Source: Pseudoalteromonas lipolytica (GTDB lineage Bacteria > Pseudomonadota > Gammaproteobacteria > Enterobacterales > Alteromonadaceae). From it: a DNA stretch of 64,000 bases. The position numbers and the translations under genes were made by a program. The notes below the pieces were generated by a model. The model had not been told where the DNA came from. It did no database searches and worked only from the letters and a program-made list of their open reading frames with translations. Positions 54,590 to 64,000 of this stretch are shown piece by piece. Within the stretch, counting starts at the first letter, position 1; the number at the start of each line of letters is the position of its first letter. The stretch covers positions 62,001 to 126,000 of the forward strand of contig NZ_LJTC01000013.1 of assembly GCF_001306915.1 (NCBI RefSeq), in the 5' to 3' direction.

Positions 54590-55525
54590 ATGGCGGGTTA
54601 CTTTTCTATTTTCTTAGTGTTGTTAACGCTAGGCTCAGGATTAATTTGGTTAATTGACCACTTTATGTATGCGCCAAAGCGTCAGCAACGCATTGCCCTT
54701 GCTCAAAATGCAGCAGGTGGTGAACTAGACGAAGAAACCGCCGCATTAATTGCGCCTGAGCCAAGTATCACTGAAACGGCTAAGTCAATTTTTCCGATGA
54801 TTGCAGCGATCACGATTTTTCGCTCTTTCATTTTTGAACCGTTTCAAATTCCATCTGGCTCAATGATGCCAACCCTATTAGTGGGTGACTTCATTTTGGT
54901 ACAGAAGTACTCATATGGCATCAAAGACCCAATTTGGCGTAGCCAGTTAGTTGATGTTGATGAACCTGAACGTGGTGATATTGTGGTATTTAAATACCCA
55001 TTAGACGAGCGTGTAGATTACATTAAACGTACGATTGGTTTACCGGGCGATAAAATTGTTTATCGCAATAAGCACCTTTATATTCAGCCAAAATGTGCCG
55101 AAGGTGAAACGCAGCAAGGTGATTTGCTGTGTAATGAATACAACAAAATTGATATGGAAATCCTCAATAGTGACGAGTTCAAGCAGGGTTCGATGAATTT
55201 AGTGCGCTTAGAAGAAAACCTAAGCACATTGAATCATAATATTTTAATTAACCCGCAAGCTCCTGAAATGAAAGGCCGTTATTATCAACAACCAGGTACA
55301 CGCTCTGATGAGTGGGTTGTTCCTGCCGATCATTATTTCATGATGGGTGATAACCGTGATAATAGCCAAGACAGTCGCTTTTGGGGCTTTGTACCTAAAG
55401 AAAACTTGGTAGGTAAAGCCGTCTTTATATGGATGAGTTTTGAATTTGAGAATGGCCCAGATGACTTTTTACCAGGCTGGGTTCCAACTGGTGTTCGTTT
55501 TGAACGCCTAGGTAATATTCAGTAA
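54590..55525 (+). CDS. lepB: Signal peptidase I
   Basis: Inner-membrane peptidase of 311 residues that removes signal peptides from exported proteins. The catalytic Ser is S91 in [12 protein letters not shown] and the general-base Lys is K146 in [11 protein letters not shown]. The motif [18 protein letters not shown] near residue 260 confirms the family. An N-terminal helix (residues 4-24) and a second near 70 anchor it. It lies downstream of lepA and two bases before rnc. Confidence 0.97.
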   Translation: MAGYFSIFLVLLTLGSGLIWLIDHFMYAPKRQQRIALAQNAAGGELDEETAALIAPEPSITETAKSIFPMIAAITIFRSFIFEPFQIPSGSMMPTLLVGDFILVQKYSYGIKDPIWRSQLVDVDEPERGDIVVFKYPLDERVDYIKRTIGLPGDKIVYRNKHLYIQPKCAEGETQQGDLLCNEYNKIDMEILNSDEFKQGSMNLVRLEENLSTLNHNILINPQAPEMKGRYYQQPGTRSDEWVVPADHYFMMGDNRDNSQDSRFWGFVPKENLVGKAVFIWMSFEFENGPDDFLPGWVPTGVRFERLGNIQ

Positions 55526-55527
55526 CG

Positions 55528-56205
55528 ATGAAAAAAAACGTAACAGAGTTATACAACAAAATAGGTTATACATTTACTGATCAAGCTTTGCTTGAGCAGG
55601 CAATGACGCACCGCAGTCATAAAGGCCAACATAACGAGCGCTTAGAGTTTTTGGGCGATTCGATTTTGAGCTTTGTGATTGCGAATGCGCTTTACACTAA
55701 ATTTCCAAAAGCACGCGAAGGTGATTTAAGCCGCATGCGTTCGACCCTAGTTCGTGGTCAAACGTTGGCTGAATTTGGCCTAGAGTTTGGCTTAGGCGAT
55801 TACTTACGCTTAGGTCCAGGCGAGCTTAAAAGCGGTGGTTTTCGCCGTGAATCAACCCTTGCTGATGCCGTTGAGGCGATTATTGGTGCGGTGTTCTTAG
55901 ACTCAAACATTGAACAATGTGGTGAGTTAATTTTAAGCTGGTACGAGTCGCGTCTTGATGCAATTTCGCCGGGCTTAAATCAAAAAGATCCGAAAACATT
56001 ACTTCAAGAATACTTACAAGCGCGCAAATTATCGTTACCTGGCTACACTGTAATTGATACAAAAGGCCAAGCGCACAATCAAACATTCACGGTTGAATGT
56101 ATTGTTGAAGGGATGGATAGCATTATCTCAGTAGGTAGCTCACGTCGTAAAGCTGAGCAAAAAGCCGCTGAAAAAGCCTTAAAGATACTTAAAAATGAAT
56201 CTTGA
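55528..56205 (+). CDS. rnc: Ribonuclease III
   Basis: Double-stranded RNA endonuclease of 225 residues for rRNA and mRNA processing. The signature [20 protein letters not shown] near residue 40 carries the metal-binding Glu and Asp; [11 protein letters not shown] near 117 is the second acidic site, and a double-stranded RNA-binding domain fills the C-terminus (about 155-225). It overlaps era by 11 bases, as in E. coli, so translation is coupled. Confidence 0.97.
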   Translation: MKKNVTELYNKIGYTFTDQALLEQAMTHRSHKGQHNERLEFLGDSILSFVIANALYTKFPKAREGDLSRMRSTLVRGQTLAEFGLEFGLGDYLRLGPGELKSGGFRRESTLADAVEAIIGAVFLDSNIEQCGELILSWYESRLDAISPGLNQKDPKTLLQEYLQARKLSLPGYTVIDTKGQAHNQTFTVECIVEGMDSIISVGSSRRKAEQKAAEKALKILKNES

Positions 56206-57127
56206 TGATTTAATTAGCAAAGAACCTGCAGAGCTAGACACGCACTGCGGTATGGTTGCCATTGTTGGCCGCCCAAATGTAGGTAAATCAACCTTACTTA
56301 ACTATATTGTTGAGCAAAAGGTGTCTATTACCTCGCGTAAGCCACAAACCACACGACACCGTATCATGGGTATTCATACCGAAGGTAAATACCAAGCTGT
56401 TTATGTGGATACACCAGGCTTACACGTAGAAGAAAAACGCGCTATTAACCGTTTAATGAACCGTGCTGCATCAAGCTCAATTGGTGATGTCGAACTTATC
56501 ATCTTTGTGGTTGAAGGCACACACTGGAACGAAGACGATGAGATGGTACTAAATAAAGTACGTCAAAGTGGTCGCCCAGTGTTATTAGTTATGAATAAAA
56601 TTGACCAAGTTAAAGACCGTGATTTAGTGCTTCCGCACATGCAGTTTTTAGGTGGTAAGTTTGATTTTGTGGCTATTATGCCGGTCTCTGCGAAGCAGGG
56701 TAAAAATATTGATTTAATCAAAGATGAAGTGAAAAAGCGTTTACCGCTTTGTGAGTTTTACTTCCCTGAAGACTACGTAACAGACCGTTCAATGCGCTTT
56801 ATGGCAGCTGAAGTGATCCGTGAAAAGCTGATGCGCTTTATGGGTGATGAGTTACCATATTCAGTCACTGTAGAGATTGAACAGTTTAAATGGCAAGAAA
56901 ACGGTGTTTGGCAAATTAATGGTTTGATCCTCGTTGAGCGTGAAACGCAAAAGCGTATGGTGATCGGCAATAAAGGCGAAAAGCTGAAAGTTATTGGCCG
57001 TGAAGCTCGTAAAGACCTTGAAGATATGCTTGATAACAAAGTGTTTTTAGAACTTTGGGTAAAAGTGAAGTCTGGCTGGGCCGACGATGAGCGTGCGCTA
57101 CGTAGCCTTGGCTATGGTGAAGACTAA
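56195..57127 (+). CDS. era: GTPase Era
   Basis: Ribosome-assembly GTPase of 310 residues that binds 16S rRNA at the membrane. G1 is [12 protein letters not shown] near residue 27, G2 region [10 protein letters not shown]3 DTPGLH, G4 NKID, and the KH RNA-binding domain near 215-290 includes [20 protein letters not shown]. It starts inside the end of rnc and is followed by recO after 17 bases. Confidence 0.97.
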   Translation: MNLDDLISKEPAELDTHCGMVAIVGRPNVGKSTLLNYIVEQKVSITSRKPQTTRHRIMGIHTEGKYQAVYVDTPGLHVEEKRAINRLMNRAASSSIGDVELIIFVVEGTHWNEDDEMVLNKVRQSGRPVLLVMNKIDQVKDRDLVLPHMQFLGGKFDFVAIMPVSAKQGKNIDLIKDEVKKRLPLCEFYFPEDYVTDRSMRFMAAEVIREKLMRFMGDELPYSVTVEIEQFKWQENGVWQINGLILVERETQKRMVIGNKGEKLKVIGREARKDLEDMLDNKVFLELWVKVKSGWADDERALRSLGYGED

Positions 57128-57144
57128 GTAAAGTCTTACACGCC

Positions 57145-57831
57145 ATGGATAGCGAATTCTACACAGCATACTTGCTGCACCGACGTCCATTTAGCGACTC
57201 GAAAGTCATGCTCGATATGCTGGTAGAAGGTGTAGGTCAGCTGAGAATGCTGGCCCGTGTTAGTGGTCGCCAGGCCACTAAACATAAAGCACAATTACAA
57301 CCTTTCCAATCTCTGCTCGTACAATATAACGGCAAGTCTGATTTAAAATACATTAATCGTTTTGAACCCCATGGCCGGCAAACTATGTTGCAGGGTACCG
57401 AGCTTTATTGCGGCTTCTATATGAACGAATTAACCAATCGTATCGTACCTATCAATGAGCCGATGGAAAGTGTTTATCATCTTTATAAACAGCATCTAGG
57501 TGAATTATCAACCACTAAAAACCTGCAAGCGGTGCTTCGCTCTTATGAGTTTCAGTTACTTGAAATGCTTGGTTATGGCGTTGATTTTAGTGTTGATGCC
57601 GAAGGTGATGAAATTATCGATGCAGCAAATTACCAGTACTTTGCTGAATACGGTTTTTTACTGCATGACGACCCCCATAGTGGTTTTTCAGGAAAGCAAT
57701 TAAATGCCATAGCAGCTCATGACTTTAGCGCCCCTGATGTGTTATATATGGCAAAGCAATTAAGTCGATACTTACTCAAGCCTTTACTTGGTAAAAAGCC
57801 ATTAAAAAGCCGTGAGTTATTTATTAAGTAG
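57145..57831 (+). CDS. recO: DNA repair protein RecO
   Basis: A 228-residue recombination mediator that helps load RecA on SSB-coated DNA. The OB-fold start (FYTAYLLHRRPFSDSKVMLD), the LYCGFYMNELTNRIVP region near residue 89 and the helical C-terminal part are typical. It lacks the zinc Cys set found in some RecO, as E. coli does. Located between era and pdxJ as in E. coli. Confidence 0.94.
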   Translation: MDSEFYTAYLLHRRPFSDSKVMLDMLVEGVGQLRMLARVSGRQATKHKAQLQPFQSLLVQYNGKSDLKYINRFEPHGRQTMLQGTELYCGFYMNELTNRIVPINEPMESVYHLYKQHLGELSTTKNLQAVLRSYEFQLLEMLGYGVDFSVDAEGDEIIDAANYQYFAEYGFLLHDDPHSGFSGKQLNAIAAHDFSAPDVLYMAKQLSRYLLKPLLGKKPLKSRELFIK

Positions 57832-57845
57832 GCTGATGTTCAGCC
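57831..57845 (+). other. Short hairpin between recO and pdxJ
   Basis: Inverted repeat GGCTGA-TGT-TCAGCC just after the recO stop, with T-rich sequence ten bases on. It may act as a weak terminator or mRNA 3' end. Confidence 0.35.
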
Positions 57846-57874
57846 TTGAATCGTTGTTTTAAACAGGTAAAAAA

Positions 57875-58606
57875 ATGAAAGATATTCTTCTTGGTGTAAA
57901 CGTTGATCACATTGCCACTTTACGCCAAGCGCGTGGCACGAGTTACCCAGATCCTGCGCATGCTGCAGCTGTTGCAGAGCATGCTGGTGCAGATGGTATC
58001 ACCATTCATTTGCGTGAAGACCGTCGTCATATTCAAGACCGCGACGTATATGTGATGGCAAAAACGATTCAAACACGTATGAATCTTGAAATTGCAGTGA
58101 CCGATGAAATGATCGACATCGCCCTTGAAGTGAAACCTGCTTATGTTTGTTTAGTGCCTGAAAAGCGTGAAGAGCTCACCACAGAGGGTGGTCTTGATGT
58201 TGTGGGTAATTTTGAAAAAGTAAAAGCAGCAACAGAAAAGCTAACAGCAGCAGGAATTAAGGTCTCGTTATTCATAGATGCCGACAACGCACAACTTGAC
58301 GCTGCAAAAGCGTGTAATGCTCCATACGTTGAAATTCACACCGGTGCTTATGCTGATGCTGAAAATGACGAAGAGCTTCACACTGAGCTTGAGCGTATTC
58401 GTAGCGGTGTACAATATGCCGATAGCCTAGGTTTAATCGTTAATGCCGGTCATGGTCTTCATTACCACAATGTAAAACCCATTGCGGCAATGCCAGAAAT
58501 TTATGAGTTAAACATTGGTCATGCGATTATTGCCCGTGCAGCGATTGATGGTTTAGAAAAAGCAGTCAGCGATATGAAACGTTTAATGATTGAAGCAAGA
58601 CTTTAA
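57875..58606 (+). CDS. pdxJ: Pyridoxine 5'-phosphate synthase
   Basis: TIM-barrel enzyme of 243 residues that condenses 1-deoxyxylulose 5-phosphate with aminoacetone 3-phosphate in vitamin B6 synthesis. The start [20 protein letters not shown], the phosphate-binding HLREDRRHI, and [12 protein letters not shown] and [11 protein letters not shown] are diagnostic. It closes the rnc-era-recO-pdxJ run and is followed by a strong terminator. Confidence 0.96.
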   Translation: MKDILLGVNVDHIATLRQARGTSYPDPAHAAAVAEHAGADGITIHLREDRRHIQDRDVYVMAKTIQTRMNLEIAVTDEMIDIALEVKPAYVCLVPEKREELTTEGGLDVVGNFEKVKAATEKLTAAGIKVSLFIDADNAQLDAAKACNAPYVEIHTGAYADAENDEELHTELERIRSGVQYADSLGLIVNAGHGLHYHNVKPIAAMPEIYELNIGHAIIARAAIDGLEKAVSDMKRLMIEARL

Positions 58607-58647
58607 GCTGACGCCTTTAATAAGAGCCAGCAAATTTGAATACTGAG

Positions 58648-58680
58648 CGCGGTGGATGTGATATCCACCGCGTTTTTTAT
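58648..58680 (+). terminator. Terminator after pdxJ
   Basis: A 10-bp perfect stem, CGCGGTGGAT (58648-58657) with ATCCACCGCG (58663-58672), a 5-nt loop and a T-run that overlaps the end of the opposing gene. Confidence 0.9.
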
Positions 58681-59003
58681 TTACTTAGATAAACAATAAA
58701 TTGTGCAAGCAATGAAGATAGCCAAGGGGAAAGGCAGAGTAGGACCACTAAATATTGATGCTTTTTCTTAAAGCTTTTCAAAACATCATCATCTATTGCC
58801 GACAATTCACCTTTCTTAATTGAATGAATAACCATTGAGTCAGGTTTTGCTTTCATTAAGCGGGCTTTACTCTCGTATGCTTGCCACTGTTCAGTGTAAT
58901 TAGTTTTTACGTATTCGTTTGCCATCACACACAGCTTTTTAGAACTGAGTATGAACCAAAAGAACGATAATGATGTAAAAACCAAAAATAAAATAAAAAA
59001 CAT
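58677..59003 (-). CDS. Hypothetical protein with two membrane helices
   Basis: A 108-residue protein from the ATG at 59003, chosen because AAGGAAG precedes it. Helices lie at about residues 2-22 and 82-105, separated by a charged loop (YVKTNYTEQWQAYESKARLM). No family recognised. It starts 28 bases after the barA stop on the same strand, so it may be cotranscribed with barA; a role in signalling cannot be inferred. Confidence 0.65.
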   Translation of the reverse strand: MFFILFLVFTSLSFFWFILSSKKLCVMANEYVKTNYTEQWQAYESKARLMKAKPDSMVIHSIKKGELSAIDDDVLKSFKKKHQYLVVLLCLSPWLSSLLAQFIVYLSK

Positions 59004-59031
59004 TAATCTTCCTTGATATCCTTCATAACTT

Positions 59032-61800
59032 TTAACGTTGCTGCTCAAGCATTCCAGCATCGCTCAACAAATTATTTAGCTCATCAACAAGCTCAAACAA
59101 TTCAGGCTCAATGTAATTTAAATCGCAATCACCTTTTAGTGCTGTCTCGAGTGTTTCGGCGAGGGATTTAAGTTTTGGCACACCAGTGTAACAACATGCG
59201 CCATGGAACTTGTGCACAATGCTAAGCACATGTTCACAATCTTCTTTTTCTATAGCTTCATTGAGCAGACGCAAGGTTTCCGGCACGCTGAGTAATAACA
59301 TATTGAGCATTTCTAGTGCTAGCTCTTCTTTACCGCCAGCACGTTGTAGTGCTAACTGCCAATCTAAGCGGGCACTATCAAATGGAGGCTCTGAATTAAT
59401 TGCTGCAACTTTGTTGCGTTCGCGGTTAATCGGTGATTGTGGACTATGATCGCTAATTATCTGCTTTAGCATATCTTCATCAATAGGTTTGGTTAAATAG
59501 CCTTTAAAACCGTCCTTAAGTAGCTGTTCTTTTTCACCCGCTAGGGCGTGAGCGGTTACAGCAATGATAGGGGTATCTTCATTAAGAGATGACTCGCGGA
59601 TAAGTTTACATGCGGTAATACCATCCATAATTGGCATTTGGATGTCCATGAAGATTAAGTCATATTTGTGGCTTTTACTTAAGCTGTAAGCTTGAGAACC
59701 GTTGTGTGCAGTATCTATCAGTTCTATTTGTTCATCAAGCAAAGTGCAAATAAGTTTAAGGTTGGCATCGTTATCGTCTACAACCAGTACTTTTAGCGGT
59801 AATAGTTTTTCATCGCCTTGTTCAATGTTATGTACAGGGTGATCAAGGCGATAAGGTGCAGCAAGCACTTCGCATAATTTACGGTGGTTAAGTGGTTTGC
59901 TTAAGCACGCATCTGCTCCGCTGCCAATAAAGGCTTCGCGCATATTATGCGAAACTGTATTGAGCATAAGGTAAAGATAGTCAGTGACAGGGCGAACGGC
60001 TTTTACATAACTCTTGAGCTGTTGCATATCATCAATTGCAGCTGTATGACCGATAATACAAATATCGTAACTGAAGTCTTTGTTAATCTCAGTTAAGAAA
60101 CTTTCTTCATCTAAGCAGGCAGTTACTCGTGCTTGCCACTCATTGAGCAATGACAGAGTCGCTTGGTGTGTATGCTCGTGAGGTTCAAGGTAAAGAATAC
60201 GTTTATTAATTAATGATTGAGTCGGTAAGTCACTGGTAATTGAGTTACTTGGCGTTCTGAATACGGCATTGAACGTAAAGCAGGTACCATTACCAGGTGC
60301 TGAGTTTAGGGTGATGCGGCCATTCATCGCTTCAACAATATGCTTAGTGATGATTAATCCAAGACCTGTGCCACCAAATTTACGGGTGATACTAGAGTCT
60401 GCCTGGCCAAATGGGGTAAATAACGCATCTTGTTTATCCATTGGGATACCTACACCGGTGTCGGTGACAGACACTAAAATAGAGGCGCGTTCTTCATCTA
60501 ATAAGCGATAGCCAACATCAACTTTGATTGAGCCTTTTTCAGTAAACTTAATGGCATTACTTAACAGGTTGATTAAAATTTGTTTAAAGCGGGTCGGGTC
60601 GCCAGTTAAGTTGTCGGGTACTTGTGGGTGGATAAATATCGATAGTTCAAGTTGTTTTTCGTGAGCACTTGGTGCCAACAAGGTCATAACTTCATTAATA
60701 TTGTCACGGAGCTGGAATTGCATTGACTCAAGCTCCATGGCTCCGGCTTCTAATTTCGAAAAGTCTAAAATATCGCTGATAATGGTAAGTAAACTATTTG
60801 CCGACAGTTCAATGGTATCAAGATAATCTTTTTGATGCTTATTCAGCGGAGTCTTATAAAGCTGGCGAGTAAAACCAATTACACCGTTTAAAGGTGTGCG
60901 TAACTCATGACTCATTTTAGCTAAAAAGTCTGATTTTACTCGGTTCGCATCTTGTGCATCTTTTTTAGCAATACTTAACTGAATATTTTGGGTTTCGTAT
61001 TGTTCGAGTGTTTCGCGGTAATCAGAGGTTGCTTGGTCAATGTGCTTTTGCATCTCATCACGTTGCACGACCATGGTTTCTGCAATGGTATTTAAACCTG
61101 TGCGTAATAACTCAAACTCACCAAACATTTTTTGATCAAGTCCAGTGTCTACTTTACCTTCAATAAGCTTGTCGGTAGCTAGTACTAACTTACTAAGAGG
61201 CTGAATAAACATGCGAGTTAGTCTAAACGCTAATACGATAGCAAGTATGAGTGCGAGTAATATCACTACGCCACTGACCAATAATGCTCGTTGCTGGCCA
61301 ATAATGGCTTGTTGTTTGTTAAGCATGATCACCACAGTACCAAGTGATGCTTGATAGCTGTGATGATTCCAAATCGTGTCTTGGCGGCTATGATTAATTA
61401 TGGCAGTGGAGAATGTTAAATAGTGCTCAGAATTTTGTACTTGGATGCCATCCATGTTGTTTGCATTGCTGCTAACAATTTCTTTGAACTCACTTTGGTA
61501 TTTACTAAAAATCACTAACTCATTGTTTTCATCAAAAATAGCAATTGATTGGATAGCAGGGGAGTGTTTGTTGTGCGTATGACTAACTAAGCGAGTTAAT
61601 AAGGCTTTATCACGCTTTAATAGCGGTTGCTCAACAGCAATGGCGAGGGGCTCAATAATAGTCACGCCCTGTTGATACAAAATTTCATCGAGCTCAATGT
61701 AACGATTTATTGTAAAATAACCGCCCAGCAACAAGCCTATGATCACAGTCGGTATAAGTGTAAGGGTTAAGACTGAGTCACGTAAGCCAAATTTAGTCAT
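59032..61800 (-). CDS. barA: BarA-type hybrid sensor histidine kinase
   Basis: Tripartite sensor kinase of 922 residues that feeds the UvrY/GacA-CsrA pathway. In order: N-terminal helix (LIPTVIIGLLLGGYF), periplasmic region about 30-160, second helix, HAMP, coiled coil, histidine kinase A domain with H298 in KMSHELRTPLNG, ATPase domain with FGGTGLGLIITKHIVEAMNG, a receiver-like domain without the acceptor Asp (CIIGHTAAID), a true receiver with LVVDDN and FMDIQMPIMDG, and a C-terminal HPt with VHKFHGACCYTG. I use the ATG at 61800, matching E. coli. It is divergent from rlmD, as in E. coli. Confidence 0.95.
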   Translation of the reverse strand: MTKFGLRDSVLTLTLIPTVIIGLLLGGYFTINRYIELDEILYQQGVTIIEPLAIAVEQPLLKRDKALLTRLVSHTHNKHSPAIQSIAIFDENNELVIFSKYQSEFKEIVSSNANNMDGIQVQNSEHYLTFSTAIINHSRQDTIWNHHSYQASLGTVVIMLNKQQAIIGQQRALLVSGVVILLALILAIVLAFRLTRMFIQPLSKLVLATDKLIEGKVDTGLDQKMFGEFELLRTGLNTIAETMVVQRDEMQKHIDQATSDYRETLEQYETQNIQLSIAKKDAQDANRVKSDFLAKMSHELRTPLNGVIGFTRQLYKTPLNKHQKDYLDTIELSANSLLTIISDILDFSKLEAGAMELESMQFQLRDNINEVMTLLAPSAHEKQLELSIFIHPQVPDNLTGDPTRFKQILINLLSNAIKFTEKGSIKVDVGYRLLDEERASILVSVTDTGVGIPMDKQDALFTPFGQADSSITRKFGGTGLGLIITKHIVEAMNGRITLNSAPGNGTCFTFNAVFRTPSNSITSDLPTQSLINKRILYLEPHEHTHQATLSLLNEWQARVTACLDEESFLTEINKDFSYDICIIGHTAAIDDMQQLKSYVKAVRPVTDYLYLMLNTVSHNMREAFIGSGADACLSKPLNHRKLCEVLAAPYRLDHPVHNIEQGDEKLLPLKVLVVDDNDANLKLICTLLDEQIELIDTAHNGSQAYSLSKSHKYDLIFMDIQMPIMDGITACKLIRESSLNEDTPIIAVTAHALAGEKEQLLKDGFKGYLTKPIDEDMLKQIISDHSPQSPINRERNKVAAINSEPPFDSARLDWQLALQRAGGKEELALEMLNMLLLSVPETLRLLNEAIEKEDCEHVLSIVHKFHGACCYTGVPKLKSLAETLETALKGDCDLNYIEPELFELVDELNNLLSDAGMLEQQR

Positions 61801-61880
61801 AAAGAATGTTGTTATCATTATTATCGTTGTTTAAGAGTATATACTTACTCCCGCTTTATCAATAATTAAGGTGTTGCCCA

Positions 61881-63206
61881 ATGGCACAGATTTTCAAAGC
61901 CAAAAAGAAATCCGTTTCGCAAAAAATGCTAACCCTGAATGTCACTGCTATGGATCACCAAGGGCGGGGCGTTGCTAAGCAGGGGAATAAAGTCTGTTTT
62001 GTTAATGGTGCTTTGCCGGGTGAAGAAGTAAAAGCGTTATTGATTGAAGATAAGGCACGTTTTGCCAGTGCTGATTGTAAAAAAGTGCTATCAGCCTCAG
62101 CGCATAGGGTTACTCCTTTTTGCCAGCATTATCAGGTTTGTGGTGGTTGTCAGCTACAGCACCTTGATGCAGAGCAGCAATTGGTTGAGAAGCAAGCTGC
62201 GGTTAGCCAGCTGTTTAGCAAGTTTGCCAAAGCTGATGACTTAAATTGGCAAGCACCTCTGCTTAGTGAAGAGCACCATTATCGTCGCTCTGCGCGCATT
62301 GCCGTAATGCACGACAAAGCCGCAAAGAAAATGCGAGTAGGGTATCGGGCTCAAGGTTCTAAACAATTAGTGAGCATAGAAAACTGTGATGTGCTGAGCG
62401 GCACTTTTAAAGACGTTTTTTCAGTTTTTGATGTTCTTATCAACAGCCATTCAGGTCTGAGTAGCATTAGTCACTTACAATTATGTGAAGCTGATAACGC
62501 GGCCTTTGTGGTTATTAGGCATACCAAAGCCATTAACGCAGAGTTAAAAGCTATTGTAGTCGCAGCGTGTGATGAATATAGCTGGCGTGTTGTGTGGCAG
62601 TCACACAGTGGCGAAATTGATCACAGTGACCATCCAATGCCGTACTACCAGATACCGGCTTATGATTTACGCTTTGAGTTTGGCCTTGAAAACTTTATTC
62701 AAGTTAACCCGCAAGTAAACCAAGCTATGCTGCATCAAGCAAAACAGTGGCTTGATTTACAAGGTCATGAGCAGGTATTGGATTTGTTTTGTGGCATTGG
62801 TAACTTTTCATTATTGATTGCAAAGTATGCTAAATATGTTATTGGTGTTGAAGGGGTCGATTCTGCGGTTGCATTAGCAAAACAAAATGCGCAAACTAAC
62901 TCATTGTCGAATACCGATTTTTATTGTTTTGATTTAACAAAATCACTGCAATCAGCTGCTTGGTTTAGTGCCGAACTTGACGTGTTAGTACTTGATCCAT
63001 CACGTACTGGTGCAATGGCTATTTTAGAGCAGTTACCACTTACTCAGTTTAAAACGATTTTATACGTCTCTTGTGATCCTGTTACTTTAGCCCGTGACAG
63101 TGCAATTATTTTACAAGCAGGCTTTAGCATTGAAAAAATTGGGCTTATGAATATGTTCCCGCATACCGGGCATATTGAAACGATGGCGTTATTTCACAGG
63201 AGGTAA
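61881..63206 (+). CDS. rlmD: 23S rRNA (uracil-1939-C5)-methyltransferase RlmD
   Basis: Iron-sulfur SAM methyltransferase of 441 residues. An N-terminal TRAM domain (LTLNVTAMDHQGRGVAK, RFASADCKKV) is followed by the cluster cysteines in FCQHYQVCGGCQLQHL, the SAM-binding LDLFCGIGNFSLLIAK and the catalytic segment YVSCDPVTLARDSA. It is divergent from barA, and the stop overlaps an AGGAGG ribosome site for relA eight bases on. Confidence 0.95.
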   Translation: MAQIFKAKKKSVSQKMLTLNVTAMDHQGRGVAKQGNKVCFVNGALPGEEVKALLIEDKARFASADCKKVLSASAHRVTPFCQHYQVCGGCQLQHLDAEQQLVEKQAAVSQLFSKFAKADDLNWQAPLLSEEHHYRRSARIAVMHDKAAKKMRVGYRAQGSKQLVSIENCDVLSGTFKDVFSVFDVLINSHSGLSSISHLQLCEADNAAFVVIRHTKAINAELKAIVVAACDEYSWRVVWQSHSGEIDHSDHPMPYYQIPAYDLRFEFGLENFIQVNPQVNQAMLHQAKQWLDLQGHEQVLDLFCGIGNFSLLIAKYAKYVIGVEGVDSAVALAKQNAQTNSLSNTDFYCFDLTKSLQSAAWFSAELDVLVLDPSRTGAMAILEQLPLTQFKTILYVSCDPVTLARDSAIILQAGFSIEKIGLMNMFPHTGHIETMALFHRR

Positions 63207-63213
63207 AGCGCAC

Positions 63214-64000
63214 ATGGTAGCCACTAGACAGTCACATCAGCTAACTAAGCCGAGTGATTTTGCCAGCCGTATCGAGCTGTTAGCGCTAACAGAAGACAAA
63301 CATACCTTATTAGAGCAGGCTCACCAACTGTGCCTGCATTGCGATGATGCAAAACGTGAAAACACAGCCATTGAAATGGTGGAGATTTTAGCTGAGCTAA
63401 ATTTAGACGCAGATTCCCTTGCTACTGCTTTTTTAACGCCTTATTTTTTAGCTGAAAAAATCTCGATAGAGACAGTCACTGAAAAGCTGGGTAACCACGT
63501 TGCATTATTACTAACTGGCGTAAGCCAAATGGCGACCATCAGTACCTTAGCCCACCAAGGGAAAGGCACTGTACAAATTGATAATATCCGCCGCATGTTA
63601 TTAGCCATGGTTGAAGATGTGCGGGCTGTAGTGATTAAACTGGCGGAGCAAGTGTGCCACTTGCGTGATGTTAAAGACGCCAGTGAAGAAGAGCGCGTTA
63701 TTGCCGCTAAAGAAACTCGCGACATTTTTGCCCCCCTTGCTAACCGTTTAGGGATTGGCCAGCTTAAGTGGGAACTTGAAGACCTGTCGTTCCGTTATCT
63801 GCATCCAGATACTTATAAAAATATCGCTAAACAGCTAGATGATAAGCGCCTTGCCCGTGAAGCTTACATGGAGAACATGGTTGCTTTAGTTAAAGCACGC
63901 TTGGCTGAGGCGGGTATTGAAGGTGAGGTGTATGGTCGCCCTAAGCATATCTACAGCATCTACAAAAAAATGGCACAGAAGAATTATGAGTTCGACCAGC
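63214..64000 (+). CDS. relA: (p)ppGpp synthetase RelA, 3' truncated by window edge
   Basis: Stringent response enzyme that makes (p)ppGpp in response to uncharged tRNA on the ribosome. Only the first 262 residues are visible, still open at the window end. The N-terminal degenerate HD domain and the start of the synthetase domain are seen: APLANRLGIGQLKWELEDLS near residue 170 and GRPKHIYSIYKKM near 245 match RelA. The active HD hydrolase motif of SpoT (HDTVED) is absent, supporting RelA. It has AGGAGG at 63198-63203, and is linked to rlmD as in E. coli. Confidence 0.94.
   Translation, partial: MVATRQSHQLTKPSDFASRIELLALTEDKHTLLEQAHQLCLHCDDAKRENTAIEMVEILAELNLDADSLATAFLTPYFLAEKISIETVTEKLGNHVALLLTGVSQMATISTLAHQGKGTVQIDNIRRMLLAMVEDVRAVVIKLAEQVCHLRDVKDASEEERVIAAKETRDIFAPLANRLGIGQLKWELEDLSFRYLHPDTYKNIAKQLDDKRLAREAYMENMVALVKARLAEAGIEGEVYGRPKHIYSIYKKMAQKNYEFDQ

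Noticed and set aside
1..64000. CRISPR arrays, tRNA or rRNA genes, prophage, intact insertion sequences
   Set aside because: No spaced direct repeats, no recognisable tRNA or rRNA sequence and no transposase or integrase reading frames were seen, but a tRNA could escape reading by eye.

Overview
The window reads as ordinary chromosome of a marine gammaproteobacterium of the Alteromonadales, most likely Pseudoalteromonas (inference). The reasons are the moderately AT-rich base use, the gammaproteobacterial gene orders (cyoBCDE; ygfZ/sdhE/ygfX; nadB/rpoE-rseABC-lepA-lepB-rnc-era-recO-pdxJ; barA/rlmD-relA), and two palindromic intergenic elements with ATACCAAT ends, of a kind I associate with this genus. 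No rRNA, tRNA, CRISPR array, prophage or intact insertion sequence was recognised. Nearly all the DNA is coding, and both window edges cut genes (cyoB on the left, relA on the right).

Region by region. 1-3.8 kb: end of the cytochrome bo3 oxidase operon, with a large RNA hairpin before the heme O synthase gene cyoE. 3.8-7 kb: a histone-deacetylase-like hydrolase, a PilZ protein and the ribosome-associated ABC-F protein EttA. 7-11.8 kb: a methionine operon, metA plus a cobalamin methionine synthase split into two genes, behind a MetJ-type operator. 11.9-19.4 kb: a palindromic repeat, a diguanylate cyclase, an AT-rich pair (DUF6795-like protein and a frameshifted class 3 lipase), CsbD, a periplasmic binding protein, the helicase HrpB and a small MBOAT-like membrane protein. 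19.4-23.4 kb: an Old Yellow Enzyme, a LysR regulator and an MFS exporter, with the same type of palindrome in both promoter regions. 23.6-29.5 kb: a choline-to-betaine locus (betI, betB, betA, a divergent BCCT-like transporter, a TorF-type porin) with a perfect BetI-type palindrome. 29.5-39.5 kb: small metabolic and envelope genes, including a Tat-exported dienelactone hydrolase, a MarR regulator, a kinase-like protein, a ricin-GH43 arabinanase, a PepSY reductase pair behind a Fur-like site, MscS, LrgAB and a crotonase. 39.7-44.1 kb: an RND efflux pair without its own outer-membrane channel. 44.2-49.7 kb: a YciU-like acidic protein, DUF481, SlyD, YgfZ, SdhE, YgfX and NadB. 50-58.6 kb: the sigma-E envelope-stress operon with its own sigma-E-like promoter, then LepA, signal peptidase, RNase III, Era, RecO and PdxJ. 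58.7-64 kb: BarA, RlmD and RelA.

The features most worth checking are the split metH under MetJ control, the G7 tract that puts the first start of the BCCT-like gene out of frame, the frameshifted lipase beside the DUF6795-like gene, the LysR palindromes, and the 75-nt hairpin in the cyoD-cyoE gap. I found no clear new defence or mobile system. All family assignments come from reading motifs; no database search was run.
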